This document shows positions 19,680-29,689 of a stretch of 64,000 bases of DNA, one piece after another (within the stretch, counting starts at the first letter, position 1; each line of letters starts with the position of its first letter). The position numbers were made by a program, and so were the translations under genes. The notes under the pieces are model-generated. The model was given only the letters and a program-made list of their open reading frames with translations. It made no database searches and had not been told where the DNA came from. Where the stretch lies: the NCBI GenBank assembly GCA_902728285.1, contig CACVBU010001358.1:3147978-3211977 (forward strand), given 5' to 3'. The DNA is from Clytia hemisphaerica. Taxonomy: Eukaryota > Cnidaria > Hydrozoa > Leptothecata > Clytiidae.

Positions 19680-20919
19680 TTGAAACTTGAAACCAGTTTA
19701 AGCATCGGCTCAACACTTTGCAAACTACTCGTTAACATTATCCTCGAGCGTCTTCAGCCCTGGTACAATACCCAACTTACCGACCAACAAAACGGTTTCA
19801 GACAAAACCGAGGAACCACCGATGGAATATTCTTACTGAAAAGAATTCAACAGATCACTGACAGAAAACAACAGCCACTTTACCTACTATTTGTAGACCT
19901 TACAGCTGCATATGATCACATTCCCAGATCCTGGCTATTCCAGTCTATCAAATTACGATTCCCCGATAGCGAATGTCCTACAGTCATTCAAGTACTCGAA
20001 AAACTCTATGAAAATACTTCGCTAACCTTCCCTGAAGCCAACAGTACCTTTGCTACCACCTCTGGTGTGAGGCAGGGTGGCCCCGAAAGCCCCCTTCTCT
20101 TTAATCTATACATTGATTACGTAATGCGCATCTTCGTCGATAAATGCGAAAATGAAAATGTTGGTTTCTATGAACATTCTTACCGAATAAACCCTAGATC
20201 TATCAGCCGGAATGAACGTCTAGAAATGAGAAGAAATAACGTTACAATGTACGGTACAAAGACGATCCCATGGAATGGATACGCAGATGATCTAATCTTA
20301 TTCCTCCTTACCAGTCCTGACCTTCAAAAAGCAACAGAAATTTTAGACATCACTTTCACAAATTTCGGACTCAAAATCAATGTTTTAAAAACTGAATCCA
20401 TGGTTCTTAACCACTTGCAGAACCAATACCCACAGTCAATTCTCAGCTTAAGAAACATCAGTCTTAAAAATGTTGAGAATTTCGTTTACCTTGGTGCCCA
20501 CATTCGCTGTGATCAACCTAACACAGGAGATCCTGAAATAAATAACCGGATTCAATTGGCAGTCAGTAAATTCACTGACATGAGCAATCTTCTTCAGAAC
20601 ATGAGAATCAATTTAAGAACAAGAGTCAAATTTCTGGAAAGTTTTGTTCGTAGTACGCTGACCTACGCTTGCCAAAACTGGAATGTCAACAAAGCCCAGA
20701 TGGAACGCCTTGATGTAACCTACCGTGGTTTCCTCAGACGTATCGTTCGAGGAGGTTTTCGTTTCGTCAATGAAAGTGAGAATGACTACCGTTATCGTAT
20801 TAGTAATGAACAACTCCACAACCTCTGTGGAAGTGTCGATGTGTCTTGTTTTATTCGAAAACAACAACAGAATTATATGCAACATGTAATTAGAATGCCC
20901 CTTGATCGATCAGTAAAAA
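19680..20919 (+). pseudogene. LINE reverse transcriptase, 5'-truncated, interrupted by Copia
   Basis: Begins inside RT at SIGSTLCKLL and continues with NGFRQNRGTTDG, FVDLTAAYDHIP, GVRQGGPESPLLFN and the catalytic YADDLILF, then the thumb and C-terminal region. The frame has no stop for about 410 codons up to the Copia insertion at 20919/20920 and resumes at 26112. The endonuclease part is missing. The clade is not certain; VRQGGPESP and VYLGAHIRCD do not match the CR1-type LINE at 4.9-8.9 kb, so it is a separate family. Confidence 0.82.
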
Positions 20920-21154
20920 TGTTAATCTCTACCTTATAGATGAATAATACAAAGTGATAAACAATAATATATGATAGCCAGTGGGGCTTTATGTGTAATC
21001 TGTAAATGGTAAACGTTCATATTGATTCTTGTGTTGGTTCAAGTTGGATAGTGTTCATCAAGTCTTCTGTTGGGAAGACTTATTATATTGGTTTATATTG
21101 CATCCGGTCAAGCAAGGATCAGCAATCACTAGGTTGGTAAATACCTATTTAACA
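20920..21154 (+). repeat. Copia 5' LTR
   Basis: 235 bp, TGTTAA at the start and TTAACA at the end, 99.6% identical to the 3' LTR by eye (one mismatch). Confidence 0.95.
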
Positions 21155-21156
21155 TT

Positions 21157-21168
21157 TGGTAGCAGAGG
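21157..21168 (+). promoter_or_regulatory. Primer binding site for tRNA-iMet
   Basis: TGGTAGCAGAGG, two bases after the 5' LTR, is complementary to the 3' end of animal initiator tRNA-Met (CCTCTGCTACCA). Confidence 0.85.
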
Positions 21169-21183
21169 GAACAACGATCCACT

Positions 21184-24100
21184 ATGGCAAACAAGAATGA
21201 TATCAAAGCCCCGCCGGCATTGAAGGAGGATGTTCCTTACGAAAACTGGAAGAAGGAAATAACCATTTGGCAGCTCTTCACTTCGTTGGAGAAGAAGAAG
21301 CAGGGCTTGGCAATTTTATTATCTCTTGAAGGCAAAGCAAGGGAAGCTGCGCTGGAGTTAGAGGTGGACGAGTTAAATAAAGATGATGGTGTGAGCAAGG
21401 TGCTTGCACAACTAGATAAACTGTATCTCAAAGATAAGCTGCAACTCTCGTTTCAAGCATATGACAGTTTTCGGAAGTTTAAACGACCCAATGATATGCC
21501 AATTGCAGATTTTGTTGTCGAGTTTGAACGCCTGTACAACAAAGCCAAAGCTTACGAAATGATTCTTCCTGATGGTATCTTAGCGTACGAGTTCCTCAAT
21601 AATGCAAACATCTCAGATTCACACGAAAAGTTAATTAGAGCAACAATGACTGAGCTATCTTACAATTCAATGAAAGACCAACTACGCAAGGTTTTTGGAG
21701 ATTTGAGCCTCTCGGTATCTTCAAACAAGAGCAAGGATGTAGTTGCTGTAAACAATCAGGTGAAGTTTGAGTCGCGAGATGAGATGGCATTTGAGACAAC
21801 AAGCAGAAACGAGGAAGCAGAAGAAGTTTACTATGGAAATTACCGTGATAGATCAAATCGTGGTGGAAGATCTCGACCTAATCGTGGACGATTCAATTTT
21901 AGAGGTAGAGGAGGTCGTGGACAGCATGGTGGTGCGGAAAGAAGACATCAAGATGGAAAACCAAGACGAAACCCATCTGGACCAGACGGTGCTCCTTCAA
22001 CTTGTATGGTTTGTGGATCAGTGTTTCATTGGGCCAGGGATTGTCCTGATTCATATGACAATCTAATGAAGCACAAGAACAAGAGCAAAGAAGATGACGA
22101 GATAGCCTTATTTAGTGACACTTTAAAGCAGTTTGTGGGAGAAACCCTTGGCACAGCAGTGTTGGACTCTGGATGTACAAAGAATGTATGTGGAAAAACG
22201 TGGCTTGGATGCTATCTAGAGACACTGGACAAAAATCAACTATCAACTGTGAAGGAATTCAAAAGCAGCACAAGCTTCAAGTTTGGCAATGGAGATAGTG
22301 TGGAATCCTTGAAGAAAGTAAAGGTACCAGCATACATTGGAGGAAAGAATGTATTTATCGAAACTGATGTCATCGATGGAGACTTACCTTTACTTTTGAG
22401 CAAAGATGCCATGAAAAAGGCTGAAATGAATATTGATTTCATCCACGACAACGTCACAATTTTTGGACAAACTCAAAAGCTTATGTTCACTTCCTCTGGT
22501 CACTATTGCATCCCACTCGGATATTGCACAAATGATCTCAACAGCAACAGAAAATCTGATAGTTTGGCTTTATTTGGTTCTACAAACTCAGTAGAAGAGA
22601 AGAAAGGAATGATGCAAAAACTACACAGACAGTTTAGTCATGCGCCCTATCACCGAATCAAAAGTCTTTTGAAAGATGCTGGCGTTGATGATCAAGAAAA
22701 TATTGACGTTCTGAAAAAGGTGTGCGAGTCTTGCAAGATATGTCAAGTGTACAAAAAGACACCCCAAAGACCTGTTGTTGGTTTGTCGATGGCACATCAC
22801 TTAAACGAAACTGTTGCTATGGACTTGAAGGAGTGGAAAGAAGGATCCTCTAAAACATGGTTTTTGCATCTAGTTGATCATGCAACTCGGTACAGTGCAT
22901 CATCGGTCATCAAGAGCAAGAAGAAAGAAGTTATCGTTGGACAGTTATTTGACATCTGGATAAAGATTTTTGGTTACCCAAATAAGTTTCTTGTTGACAA
23001 TGGGGGTGAGTTCGACAATCAAGAGTTCCAAGATTTTTGTGAAAATCTCAATATCAAAATCAAGACTACAGCTGCTGAAAGCCCATGGAGCAATGGATTG
23101 GTTGAGCGACATAATGGAATCATTGGAGAGAATGTTACCAAGATTGTGAGGGATGTAGATTGTGAATTACGAATCGCATTATCGTGGGCAGTTAGCGCAA
23201 AGAATGCATTACACAATATCCATGGTTTCAGTCCTAATCAGCTTGTTTTTGGTAGAAATCCGAATTTCCCATCAGTACTTACCGACAAACTACCTGCGCT
23301 TGAAGGAAAGACAACAAGTGAAGTCGTACGTGACAACTTAAACGCCATGCACTCAGCAAGAAAGGCCTTTGTAGCTTCTGAAGCATCAGAGAAGATTCGA
23401 AGAGCTCTGCGACACAATGTTGGAAGTTCTGTGGATGTGAAATATGTCACTCAGGACTCTGTGTATTACAAAAGGAAAAATGATCCAAAATGGAAAGGTC
23501 CGGGTACAGTAATTGGGCAAGATGGTCAACAGGTGTTGGTTAAACATGGAAGTGTGTATGTGCGTGTACACCCTTGCCGACTCATGCTCGAGAAGTCAGA
23601 AGTTCAATACAACCCACCAAGAAATCAGGAGGATGTACCAAATCCAGATGCACCATCAACTCCTAGACAGCTCCCTCAAGGTGTGGACAGCGATTCCGAT
23701 GATGATGACACACAAGAAATAACACCGACAAACAATGTTGAGCAACAAACTGAAGAGAATGGTATCGCTAGATCAGTAGCTGGACAAATGCAAGATAGTG
23801 TGGTACAGAAAAATGTCACACTACCGAAACCAAAACAAAAAGTTAAATATCTTCCAAGGGATGATACCAATTGGAAAACTGTAGAAGTCATTTCTCGGGC
23901 TGGTAAAGCAAATGGAAAATACAAACATTGGCTCAATATTAAAAATGAAGACAATACAGTCGAGTGCATTGATTGGAAGAACAGTGTTCAAGAATGGCAT
24001 CCAAATGAATCAAGTGATGAGGAGGCTAATGGCATAAATGGTGCAATAATTGAGGATTCCCAAGAAGCTGAAACCGTCTTTTACTCTGTCAACGGAATGG

Positions 24101-25563
24101 ATGTTGACCCAGTTTTGCTGAACGAATCTAAAGAAAAAGAGCTGGCAAATTGGAGAAGAAACAACGTTTACCAAGAAGTTCCCGATGCTGGACAAAAGTG
24201 TGTGTCAACAAGATGGGTGTTCACTGAAAAGTTTATTGATGGAAAGAAATCAATCAAATCTAGATTAGTGGCAAGAGGGTTTGAAGAAGACAGCTCGTTT
24301 CAAGTCAATTCACCAACCTGTAGTAAAGAAGCTTTGAGACTTGCTTCAACCTTGATGATGACAAATGGATGGAAATGTAACAGCATCGATGTTCGTGCAG
24401 CCTTTCTCCAAGGCAAACAAATCGATAGGGATGTGTTCATTAAGCCCCCACCAGAAGTTGAAAACAAAAACATCTGGAAACTGAATGTTTGTGTGTATGG
24501 ACTATCAGATGCACCAAGAGCATGGTACCTTCGTGTCAAAGAGGTTTTGGCCTCACTTGGGGCTCGATGTTGCAAACACGATGCAGGATTATTCTACTCT
24601 CACAAAAATGGAAGTCTACAAGGGATAATTGTCATTCATGTAGACGATTTCTTCTGGGGTGGCACCATGGATTTTGTGCAGAAAGTTATCCAACCATTCA
24701 AACAAACGTTCGAGATTGGAACAGAAGAAACTGGTTCGTTCAAGTATCTTGGACTCAATATCACACAGACAAAGAATGGAATCCAAATTGAACAAACACG
24801 ATACTGTCAATCAATAAAGCCTATTCCTGTCAGCAAAGAGAGAAAAACCCAAAGGAATCTACCACTAGGAAGTGGTGAAACAAAGCAGCTACGTATGCTG
24901 GTTGGTCAGATGAATTGGGCTGCTACGCAAACCAGACCAGATATTTTGTTTGATTGCTGTGAACTTGCATCAAAGATGAAGAATGCTACTGTAGCCGACA
25001 TCCTAGATGCTAATAAAGTGTTGAAGAAATTGCAAAATGATGTCATGATCAAGCTCCCACCATTGAAAGACATCAATCACCTAAAATTTGTTGTGCATTC
25101 TGATGCATCCTATGCCAACCTTAATGATGGAGGATCACAAGGAGGCTATATCATACTGCTATCAGACGATATCTCAAAGAAACTGTCACCAATTGCTTGG
25201 CAGTCAAAGAGGATCAAAAGAGTGGTAAAGAGCACTCTTGCAGCTGAAATGCTGGCACTTGTAGAAGCAGCTGAATCGTGCTATTGGCTCCAAAGCATTC
25301 TCAATGAGGTTTTGGGAACTGAAGGTTGTAGAATTGAGTGTTATATTGACAGTCAATCACTGTATAATGCTGCTAATTCAACAACGTCGTTGTCTGATAA
25401 AAGACTACGAGTTGACGTTGCAATCATTCGTGAAATGTTGCAAAATAATGAGATTTCAAAACTTGTTTGGGTTCCCTCAAAATCTCAATTAGCTGATTGC
25501 TTAACGAAGAAGGGTGCTAATACCTCTTCGATTGTCAATGTGTTGACAACGAATCAGCTTTAA
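21184..25563 (+). CDS. Copia gag-pol polyprotein (1,459 residues)
   Basis: A single intact frame from the ATG at 21184. Gag (about 1-300) ends in an Arg/Gly-rich stretch and a zinc knuckle CMVCGSVFHWARDC (about 274-287). The aspartic protease has the DSG active site (about 327). The integrase has an HHCC finger (HRQFSHAPYH, CKICQ) and the D-D-E core (MDLKEW, VDNGGEF, NGLVERHN at about 546, 604, 640). The RT has TRWVFTEK, DVRAAFLQG, YGLSDAPRAWY and the catalytic HVDD (about 1151), where His replaces the usual Tyr/Leu. RNase H follows (HSDASY, WVPSKSQLADCLTK). Domain order protease-integrase-RT-RNase H is diagnostic for Copia. Confidence 0.95.
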   Translation: MANKNDIKAPPALKEDVPYENWKKEITIWQLFTSLEKKKQGLAILLSLEGKAREAALELEVDELNKDDGVSKVLAQLDKLYLKDKLQLSFQAYDSFRKFKRPNDMPIADFVVEFERLYNKAKAYEMILPDGILAYEFLNNANISDSHEKLIRATMTELSYNSMKDQLRKVFGDLSLSVSSNKSKDVVAVNNQVKFESRDEMAFETTSRNEEAEEVYYGNYRDRSNRGGRSRPNRGRFNFRGRGGRGQHGGAERRHQDGKPRRNPSGPDGAPSTCMVCGSVFHWARDCPDSYDNLMKHKNKSKEDDEIALFSDTLKQFVGETLGTAVLDSGCTKNVCGKTWLGCYLETLDKNQLSTVKEFKSSTSFKFGNGDSVESLKKVKVPAYIGGKNVFIETDVIDGDLPLLLSKDAMKKAEMNIDFIHDNVTIFGQTQKLMFTSSGHYCIPLGYCTNDLNSNRKSDSLALFGSTNSVEEKKGMMQKLHRQFSHAPYHRIKSLLKDAGVDDQENIDVLKKVCESCKICQVYKKTPQRPVVGLSMAHHLNETVAMDLKEWKEGSSKTWFLHLVDHATRYSASSVIKSKKKEVIVGQLFDIWIKIFGYPNKFLVDNGGEFDNQEFQDFCENLNIKIKTTAAESPWSNGLVERHNGIIGENVTKIVRDVDCELRIALSWAVSAKNALHNIHGFSPNQLVFGRNPNFPSVLTDKLPALEGKTTSEVVRDNLNAMHSARKAFVASEASEKIRRALRHNVGSSVDVKYVTQDSVYYKRKNDPKWKGPGTVIGQDGQQVLVKHGSVYVRVHPCRLMLEKSEVQYNPPRNQEDVPNPDAPSTPRQLPQGVDSDSDDDDTQEITPTNNVEQQTEENGIARSVAGQMQDSVVQKNVTLPKPKQKVKYLPRDDTNWKTVEVISRAGKANGKYKHWLNIKNEDNTVECIDWKNSVQEWHPNESSDEEANGINGAIIEDSQEAETVFYSVNGMDVDPVLLNESKEKELANWRRNNVYQEVPDAGQKCVSTRWVFTEKFIDGKKSIKSRLVARGFEEDSSFQVNSPTCSKEALRLASTLMMTNGWKCNSIDVRAAFLQGKQIDRDVFIKPPPEVENKNIWKLNVCVYGLSDAPRAWYLRVKEVLASLGARCCKHDAGLFYSHKNGSLQGIIVIHVDDFFWGGTMDFVQKVIQPFKQTFEIGTEETGSFKYLGLNITQTKNGIQIEQTRYCQSIKPIPVSKERKTQRNLPLGSGETKQLRMLVGQMNWAATQTRPDILFDCCELASKMKNATVADILDANKVLKKLQNDVMIKLPPLKDINHLKFVVHSDASYANLNDGGSQGGYIILLSDDISKKLSPIAWQSKRIKRVVKSTLAAEMLALVEAAESCYWLQSILNEVLGTEGCRIECYIDSQSLYNAANSTTSLSDKRLRVDVAIIREMLQNNEISKLVWVPSKSQLADCLTKKGANTSSIVNVLTTNQL

Positions 25564-25862
25564 TGTAAAAATTTACCTGTTAATAATGATGTATATACTA
25601 TTCTCTTCTTTTATGAAAAACAACCAACAAAAATGAGTAAAAAAAAAAAGAAAAAGAAAAAAAAAAGAAGAGATATGAAGAGAAGAAACGAAACGAAATG
25701 GTAAATGTTCAAAGATGTATATAATGTATATATTGAAAACTTTGTCGTTCAACTATCCTGCCAAGACACGGTAGAACCTGCACTTTGCAGGGGGTCACCA
25801 GGGATGGGAACGAAATTGATTTTGTTGGTTGAATATGACTTTGTCAAAAATACAAAAAGACA
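25564..25862. other. Copia 3' untranslated region
   Basis: Noncoding, with a 60-base A/G-rich tract at 25637-25695. Confidence 0.7.
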
Positions 25863-25876
25863 AAGAAAGGGGAGAT
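25863..25876 (+). promoter_or_regulatory. Copia polypurine tract
   Basis: AAGAAAGGGGAGAT immediately before the 3' LTR, the expected plus-strand primer site. Confidence 0.8.
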
Positions 25877-26111
25877 TGTTAATCTCTACCTTATAGATGA
25901 ATAATACAAAGTGATAAACAATAATATATGATAGCCAGTGGGGCTTTATGTGTAATCTGTAAATGGTAAACGTTCATATTGATTCTTGTGTTGGTTCAAG
26001 TTGGATTGTGTTCATCAAGTCTTCTGTTGGGAAGACTTATTATATTGGTTTATATTGCATCCGGTCAAGCAAGGATCAGCAATCACTAGGTTGGTAAATA
26101 CCTATTTAACA
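25877..26111 (+). repeat. Copia 3' LTR
   Basis: 235 bp, one mismatch to the 5' LTR (26007). Confidence 0.95.
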
Positions 26112-26338
26112 AAAATGCTTGCCTTCAACTGTGACAATTATACAAAACGTGGAAGGCCTTGTAAGACTTTATTAGACCAAGTTGTTGAATCAAGTGGATT
26201 GTCAATTGATGGTCTGTGCAATCGAGCACTAGACAGAAAATAGTTATATGTTTTTTTGAAATATTTATGATGATTGGAGTGATTCACTCCCCTATAGTGC
26301 TATGATTAGTATTTGGTAAAATTTATATATATATATAT
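26112..26338 (+). pseudogene. LINE C-terminus and 3' end, continuation of the 19680-20919 frame
   Basis: The reading frame resumes after the Copia insertion with KRGRPCKTLLDQVV and runs to a TAG at 26241-26243, a typical LINE C-terminal block. The 3' UTR ends in a TA microsatellite (about 26323-26338). The next base begins an unrelated ORF1 fragment on the other strand, so 26338 is the likely LINE end. Confidence 0.75.
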
Positions 26339-26480
26339 TCTCTTCCACTCCATGGATGATGATGTTAGCTTCCCTTACCCTTGATTGCTTTCTCTGTTCT
26401 TCCATTTGTTCTTCGACCTTTTCGCTGCGAAGTATTTGTTTCATGCTGGATATATTTAACTCGTCATTGCACAGCAAATT
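26339..26480 (-). pseudogene. LINE ORF1 fragment (coiled coil into RRM start)
   Basis: Minus-strand frame with a charged coiled-coil run (EKVEEQMEEQRKQSRVRE) followed by ANIIIHGVEE, the usual beginning of the RRM-like domain of LINE ORF1 proteins. It is cut off at 26339 by the LINE 3' end. Confidence 0.6.
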
Positions 26481-27528
26481 CTACAATTTCAAACTAAGAA
26501 AAAAAATATTCAAAACAAGCCAAAAATGGTTTGAAATAATCCATTTTAGACTTGTCCGAATGAAGAGAAAATTTTTCTTGTTTTGTTTCAAATTGACTAA
26601 TCAACAGTTGTCTTAAAACAAGATCAAATTTTCTCAAATTAATACCTCACGAACAACAGGTCTAAGAAAGAAAAAGCGCGCGATTTTACAAATTTGGGAA
26701 TAATCAAGGAATTTCTTCACCGTTTTCATCTTCGTTTTCTTTCAGCTCAAAAGATGATAGACAAAAATTTTTTAATAAAATGTACTGAAGCTTTTTCTTT
26801 GTTATACATATCTCTTTAATATGTAACGGAAGATTGCCCCACCCCCGTGTGACGTCATGTCGCACAAAAGGAGTCAAATTCCGTTAGAAAAAGTTACGCA
26901 TATCAAGAACATAATCCTAACGATGATATATAATCAAATGTAAAAGAGTATAAGAAGAGTATAGTCCTAACGATAATGTATAATCAAATGTAATAAAAGA
27001 GTATTAAGTCTGATAACGTAATGATTTGAACCCCGTGACGCCATCTTTATACCATATATGATGAAATTCATTGCGTAATCATACTTATACGCATATCAAG
27101 ATTGAGAAGAGTGTACTCTTTCTATACGAAATTTGCTTTGAAATATTAACAAAATTCCAAATTTAGCTTACCGGACAATCCCCCCAGTAAACTTCCTAAA
27201 TTTACTGAAAGAACGATATAATTGTAATTTAATGGGGGGATTCACCGGGGAATTGTTTTTCTGAATGAGTTTCTGCAGCTGTAAAAATCAACAAAAGCAA
27301 TCGAAACTTTTTTCGTCCTATGTACGATACAGTGTGTTTGGAAAAAAGCGAAATATAATTCATATAAATAAGAAAAATCCTCACTACCTTTAAGTACTTG
27401 ATTTCTTTTATCAAAACCTATTAAATCAATTTGGGAATTGAATATCTATTGGTTGAACAAATAATTACTGTAAATATTCGAAACTCTTGTTCCGCTTTTT
27501 TACCGGACACACTGTATAACTCTAAAAA
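26481..27528. other. Noncoding DNA with two small repeats
   Basis: A diverged two-copy tandem repeat of about 50 bp at 26910-27005 (CCTAACGAT...ATAATCAAATGTA). A small inverted repeat at 27171-27252 (CCGGACAATCCCCCC with its near-complement). TGACGTCA at 26851. No gene recognised. Confidence 0.45.
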
Positions 27529-27956
27529 CTACGAAGTGTTCAACAAAAAGTCGTTTTGGCACCTCCGTCTTCGAACAAGAAGTAAGCAAGCTCTAACAAG
27601 CTCAAGTAAGCTAAGCAAGTCACTTTTGCGATTTACGATTTTGCGATTTACGATCGACTTAAACTTGGTGTATTGGTCCATGAAGTCATCCAATTCTTGT
27701 GTTATTTCTTTTGGCACCTTGGTATCTTCAAACAAAAAGTATTGGAGCACGCTGTAAGCGAGCTCCAGTTGTTTGGGGTAATCAACATCCATCACGTAAT
27801 AATATGCCAGCATCACTTTAGAAGCCAATGCTAGGCCTTTATGTAACGGGACCTTGCATAGACAGGCACCAGCCAAAAAAAGAGAGAACGAATCATCGTC
27901 TTGGATGATGACTATTTGAGTTATCTTCGAAACAACATCAAGTTTGGCAGGATTCT
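27529..27956 (-). CDS. Terminal exon of an uncharacterised gene (minus strand)
   Basis: The frame is open from a convincing acceptor (TTTTTCTTTTTTAG at about 27957-27970, read on the minus strand) to a stop at 27529, about 142 codons. It includes AYYYVMDVDYPKQLELAYSV and LQYFLFEDTKVPKEI, a leucine/aromatic-rich helical segment. I have an impression of similar uncharacterised invertebrate proteins but cannot name a family. The last 30 residues contain a tandem-like stretch and may be altered. Upstream exons were not found. Confidence 0.45.
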
Positions 27957-28717
27957 AAAAAAGAAAAATTATGGTGGTAGATTTGAGGGAATACACGCTT
28001 TTTTATAAGAATATCAGGGTGAAAATTGGCCAAATCGTAAGAATACCCTCCAGGGTGGGTTTCATAGATTTTAATAAGAATATAGTCGTTTTCTATTTGG
28101 TAACAAAGACAACTGAGTTTTTTTATTCAGCTTAGATTGAAATTTTTCGGTAGAAATATAATTTTAGTTTTTACGTGCACTAAAAAGTGCCACTCTCAAT
28201 AAGGTCATTTCTCATGTTTGTATGAAGGTCAAGTCTGAAAATGTAAGACTACGTTAAGAATATTTCACCCTTAATTTTGGCTATTTTCTTAAGTATATAT
28301 AGTGCAGGGGCTTATGTATTCTCGTGTGCACAGGTTTGTTAAAAGCAAACCAACTTTTGATCTGGTGCCCTGACCCCTCAAGGATCAAGAAAATCTTGGG
28401 ATACAAAATTCTAACACCCCTGTTGCCATGGAAAATGACGTCATTGGTTACCATAGCAACAAAAATTAAAGTCGTCAAATTCAAAAATTTTTTGTTCCAT
28501 GCGAAAGAGCATGAAAAACTGATAAAGAAAATGGTCTCAACCTATATCTGAAAATGCATATATCTCGAGATATTAAGGAAATAGGGCAAAATGACGTCAT
28601 AAATAATGACGTCATCGAAAAATGAAAAATGGTCAAAATTCAAATTTTTTTGGCTCATTAGAGAGAAAACCATCCGGGGAACAAAAAATATTACTATACA
28701 AAAGCTTGAAAATCATT
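27957..28717. other. Noncoding DNA with palindromic CRE/X-box cluster
   Basis: No gene. The notable part is 28420-28620, described separately. The rest is AT-rich and plain. Confidence 0.45.
28422..28620. promoter_or_regulatory. Cluster of CRE palindromes and X-box-like sites
   Basis: Three perfect TGACGTCA palindromes at about 28436, 28592 and 28608. The first is framed by GTTGCCATGG and GGTTACCATAGCAAC, the latter matching the RFX X-box consensus, so the whole is a near-palindrome. It may be a real binding cluster or part of a dispersed repeat. Confidence 0.4.
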
Positions 28718-28721
28718 TTAA

Positions 28722-29337
28722 CCCTTTGAGTGCCAGGGTCCTTTTTTCTAAGTTTTTTTTAAAAAATCGCTAGTTCAAACTTTAAGGGCTTATATCTCCT
28801 GATCTAGAAGGAATTAGAAGCTCGTATATAGCTCGTTGGATAGCTTAGAGTCTCTTCTTTCTTTTGGGCGCCTTCGGCGCCGCCCGATTTAGGAAGGGCG
28901 TGGTGGGCGGCGGCCAAGGGGGGGGGGGTAGGTTAGGGAATTAAAGCAGTCAGGCCCGCTGCGCGGACCTGACTGAACTGATGAAAAGGTGCCCAGTGGT
29001 AAAATTTCAAATCAATTCACTAGAAGACAGAATAAAGTAAAACAGGGCCAAATTTGGAGGTTCTTGGATCACTCGTTGACCAAAAATAGTCAAAAAACGG
29101 TCAGAATCTCAAAAAAGTGAATTTTTGTCAATTTTTTGCATTTTTTTGACTTTTTTGCTTAAAATTTCGCTGGAAAGACTCACTTTTGAATTTTTTTTTG
29201 CTTGACCATAAAGGACAATCTAATTCCTACGAGTTCGACCAAAAATAACGATTTCTAACTCAAACTGGGCATTACAGGAGGGCTTCGCCCTCCTATATAG
29301 CCCATGTCGTATATATACGACATCGGCACTTAAAGGG
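28722..29337. mobile_element. piggyBac-type MITE, copy 1
   Basis: The ends CCCTTTGAGTGCC and complement of CCCTTTAAGTGCC are flanked by TTAA (28718-28721, 29338-29341), the piggyBac target. 616 bp, noncoding. The body has several short perfect hairpins: GGCGCC-TTC-GGCGCC, GGAGGGC-TTC-GCCCTCC, TGTCGTATATATACGACA, and a G11 run. An N at 29344 sits just outside. Confidence 0.85.
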
Positions 29338-29348
29338 TTAAATNGCAG

Positions 29349-29385
29349 GTCAAACCCAGAAGCTTGCGTGATGAAGACCTACAGA
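29349..29385 (+). CDS. Possible internal exon (37 bp)
   Basis: Preceded by GCAG and followed by a strong donor (ACAGA then GTAAGTAC). In the phase that joins the next exon it reads SNPEACVMKTYR. The acceptor lies next to an unknown base and a MITE, so upstream sequence may be misassembled. Product not recognised. Confidence 0.3.
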
Positions 29386-29613
29386 GTAAGTACTTTTTTG
29401 GGTAAAAACATTGGATAAAACATTAGAAAAATTTCTTCATTCTTACTTCCATAATTAAGCCTTAGCAAGAGGGCGTACGGTTGGTCGGGGAGAGGCCTAT
29501 TTTTGATCGGTCGGTATTCTATGAAAAAGCGGTGTATTCGGTATCTCTGCACCCGTACTCCCCACTAGAAACCCCTCAGAGAAGTTACCATATTTATTTT
29601 TAATTTTATTTAG

Positions 29614-29685
29614 ATCAACGATTGGGTATCTTACCTCAACCACTGGCCATTTGCAATTTTGTTTGATGAAAATGATGAATTGTAG
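29614..29685 (+). CDS. Possible terminal exon (23 codons plus stop)
   Basis: Acceptor TTTATTTAG, then INDWVSYLNHWP... to a TAG at 29683, in frame with the exon at 29349-29385. AATAAA signals follow at about 29706-29751. The amino-acid composition looks protein-like, but no family is recognised. Confidence 0.33.
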   Translation: MNDWVSYLNHWPFAILFDENDEL

Positions 29686-29689
29686 AACT

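Larger units (their letters stand above)
20920..26111 (+). mobile_element. Complete Copia LTR retrotransposon
   Basis: 5,192 bp with 235-bp LTRs (TGTTAA...TTAACA) that differ at one position (21050 A versus 26007 T), a tRNA-iMet primer site, one uninterrupted gag-pol frame and a purine tract. Flanks read AAAA on both sides, so a 4-bp duplication (or 5 bp if one T is counted). It lies inside the RT frame of a LINE. LTR identity and the open frame indicate a very recent insertion. Confidence 0.95.

Noticed and set aside
21029..21223. Separate gene in the Copia LTR
   Set aside because: The same frame occurs in both LTRs and is a by-product of the LTR sequence.
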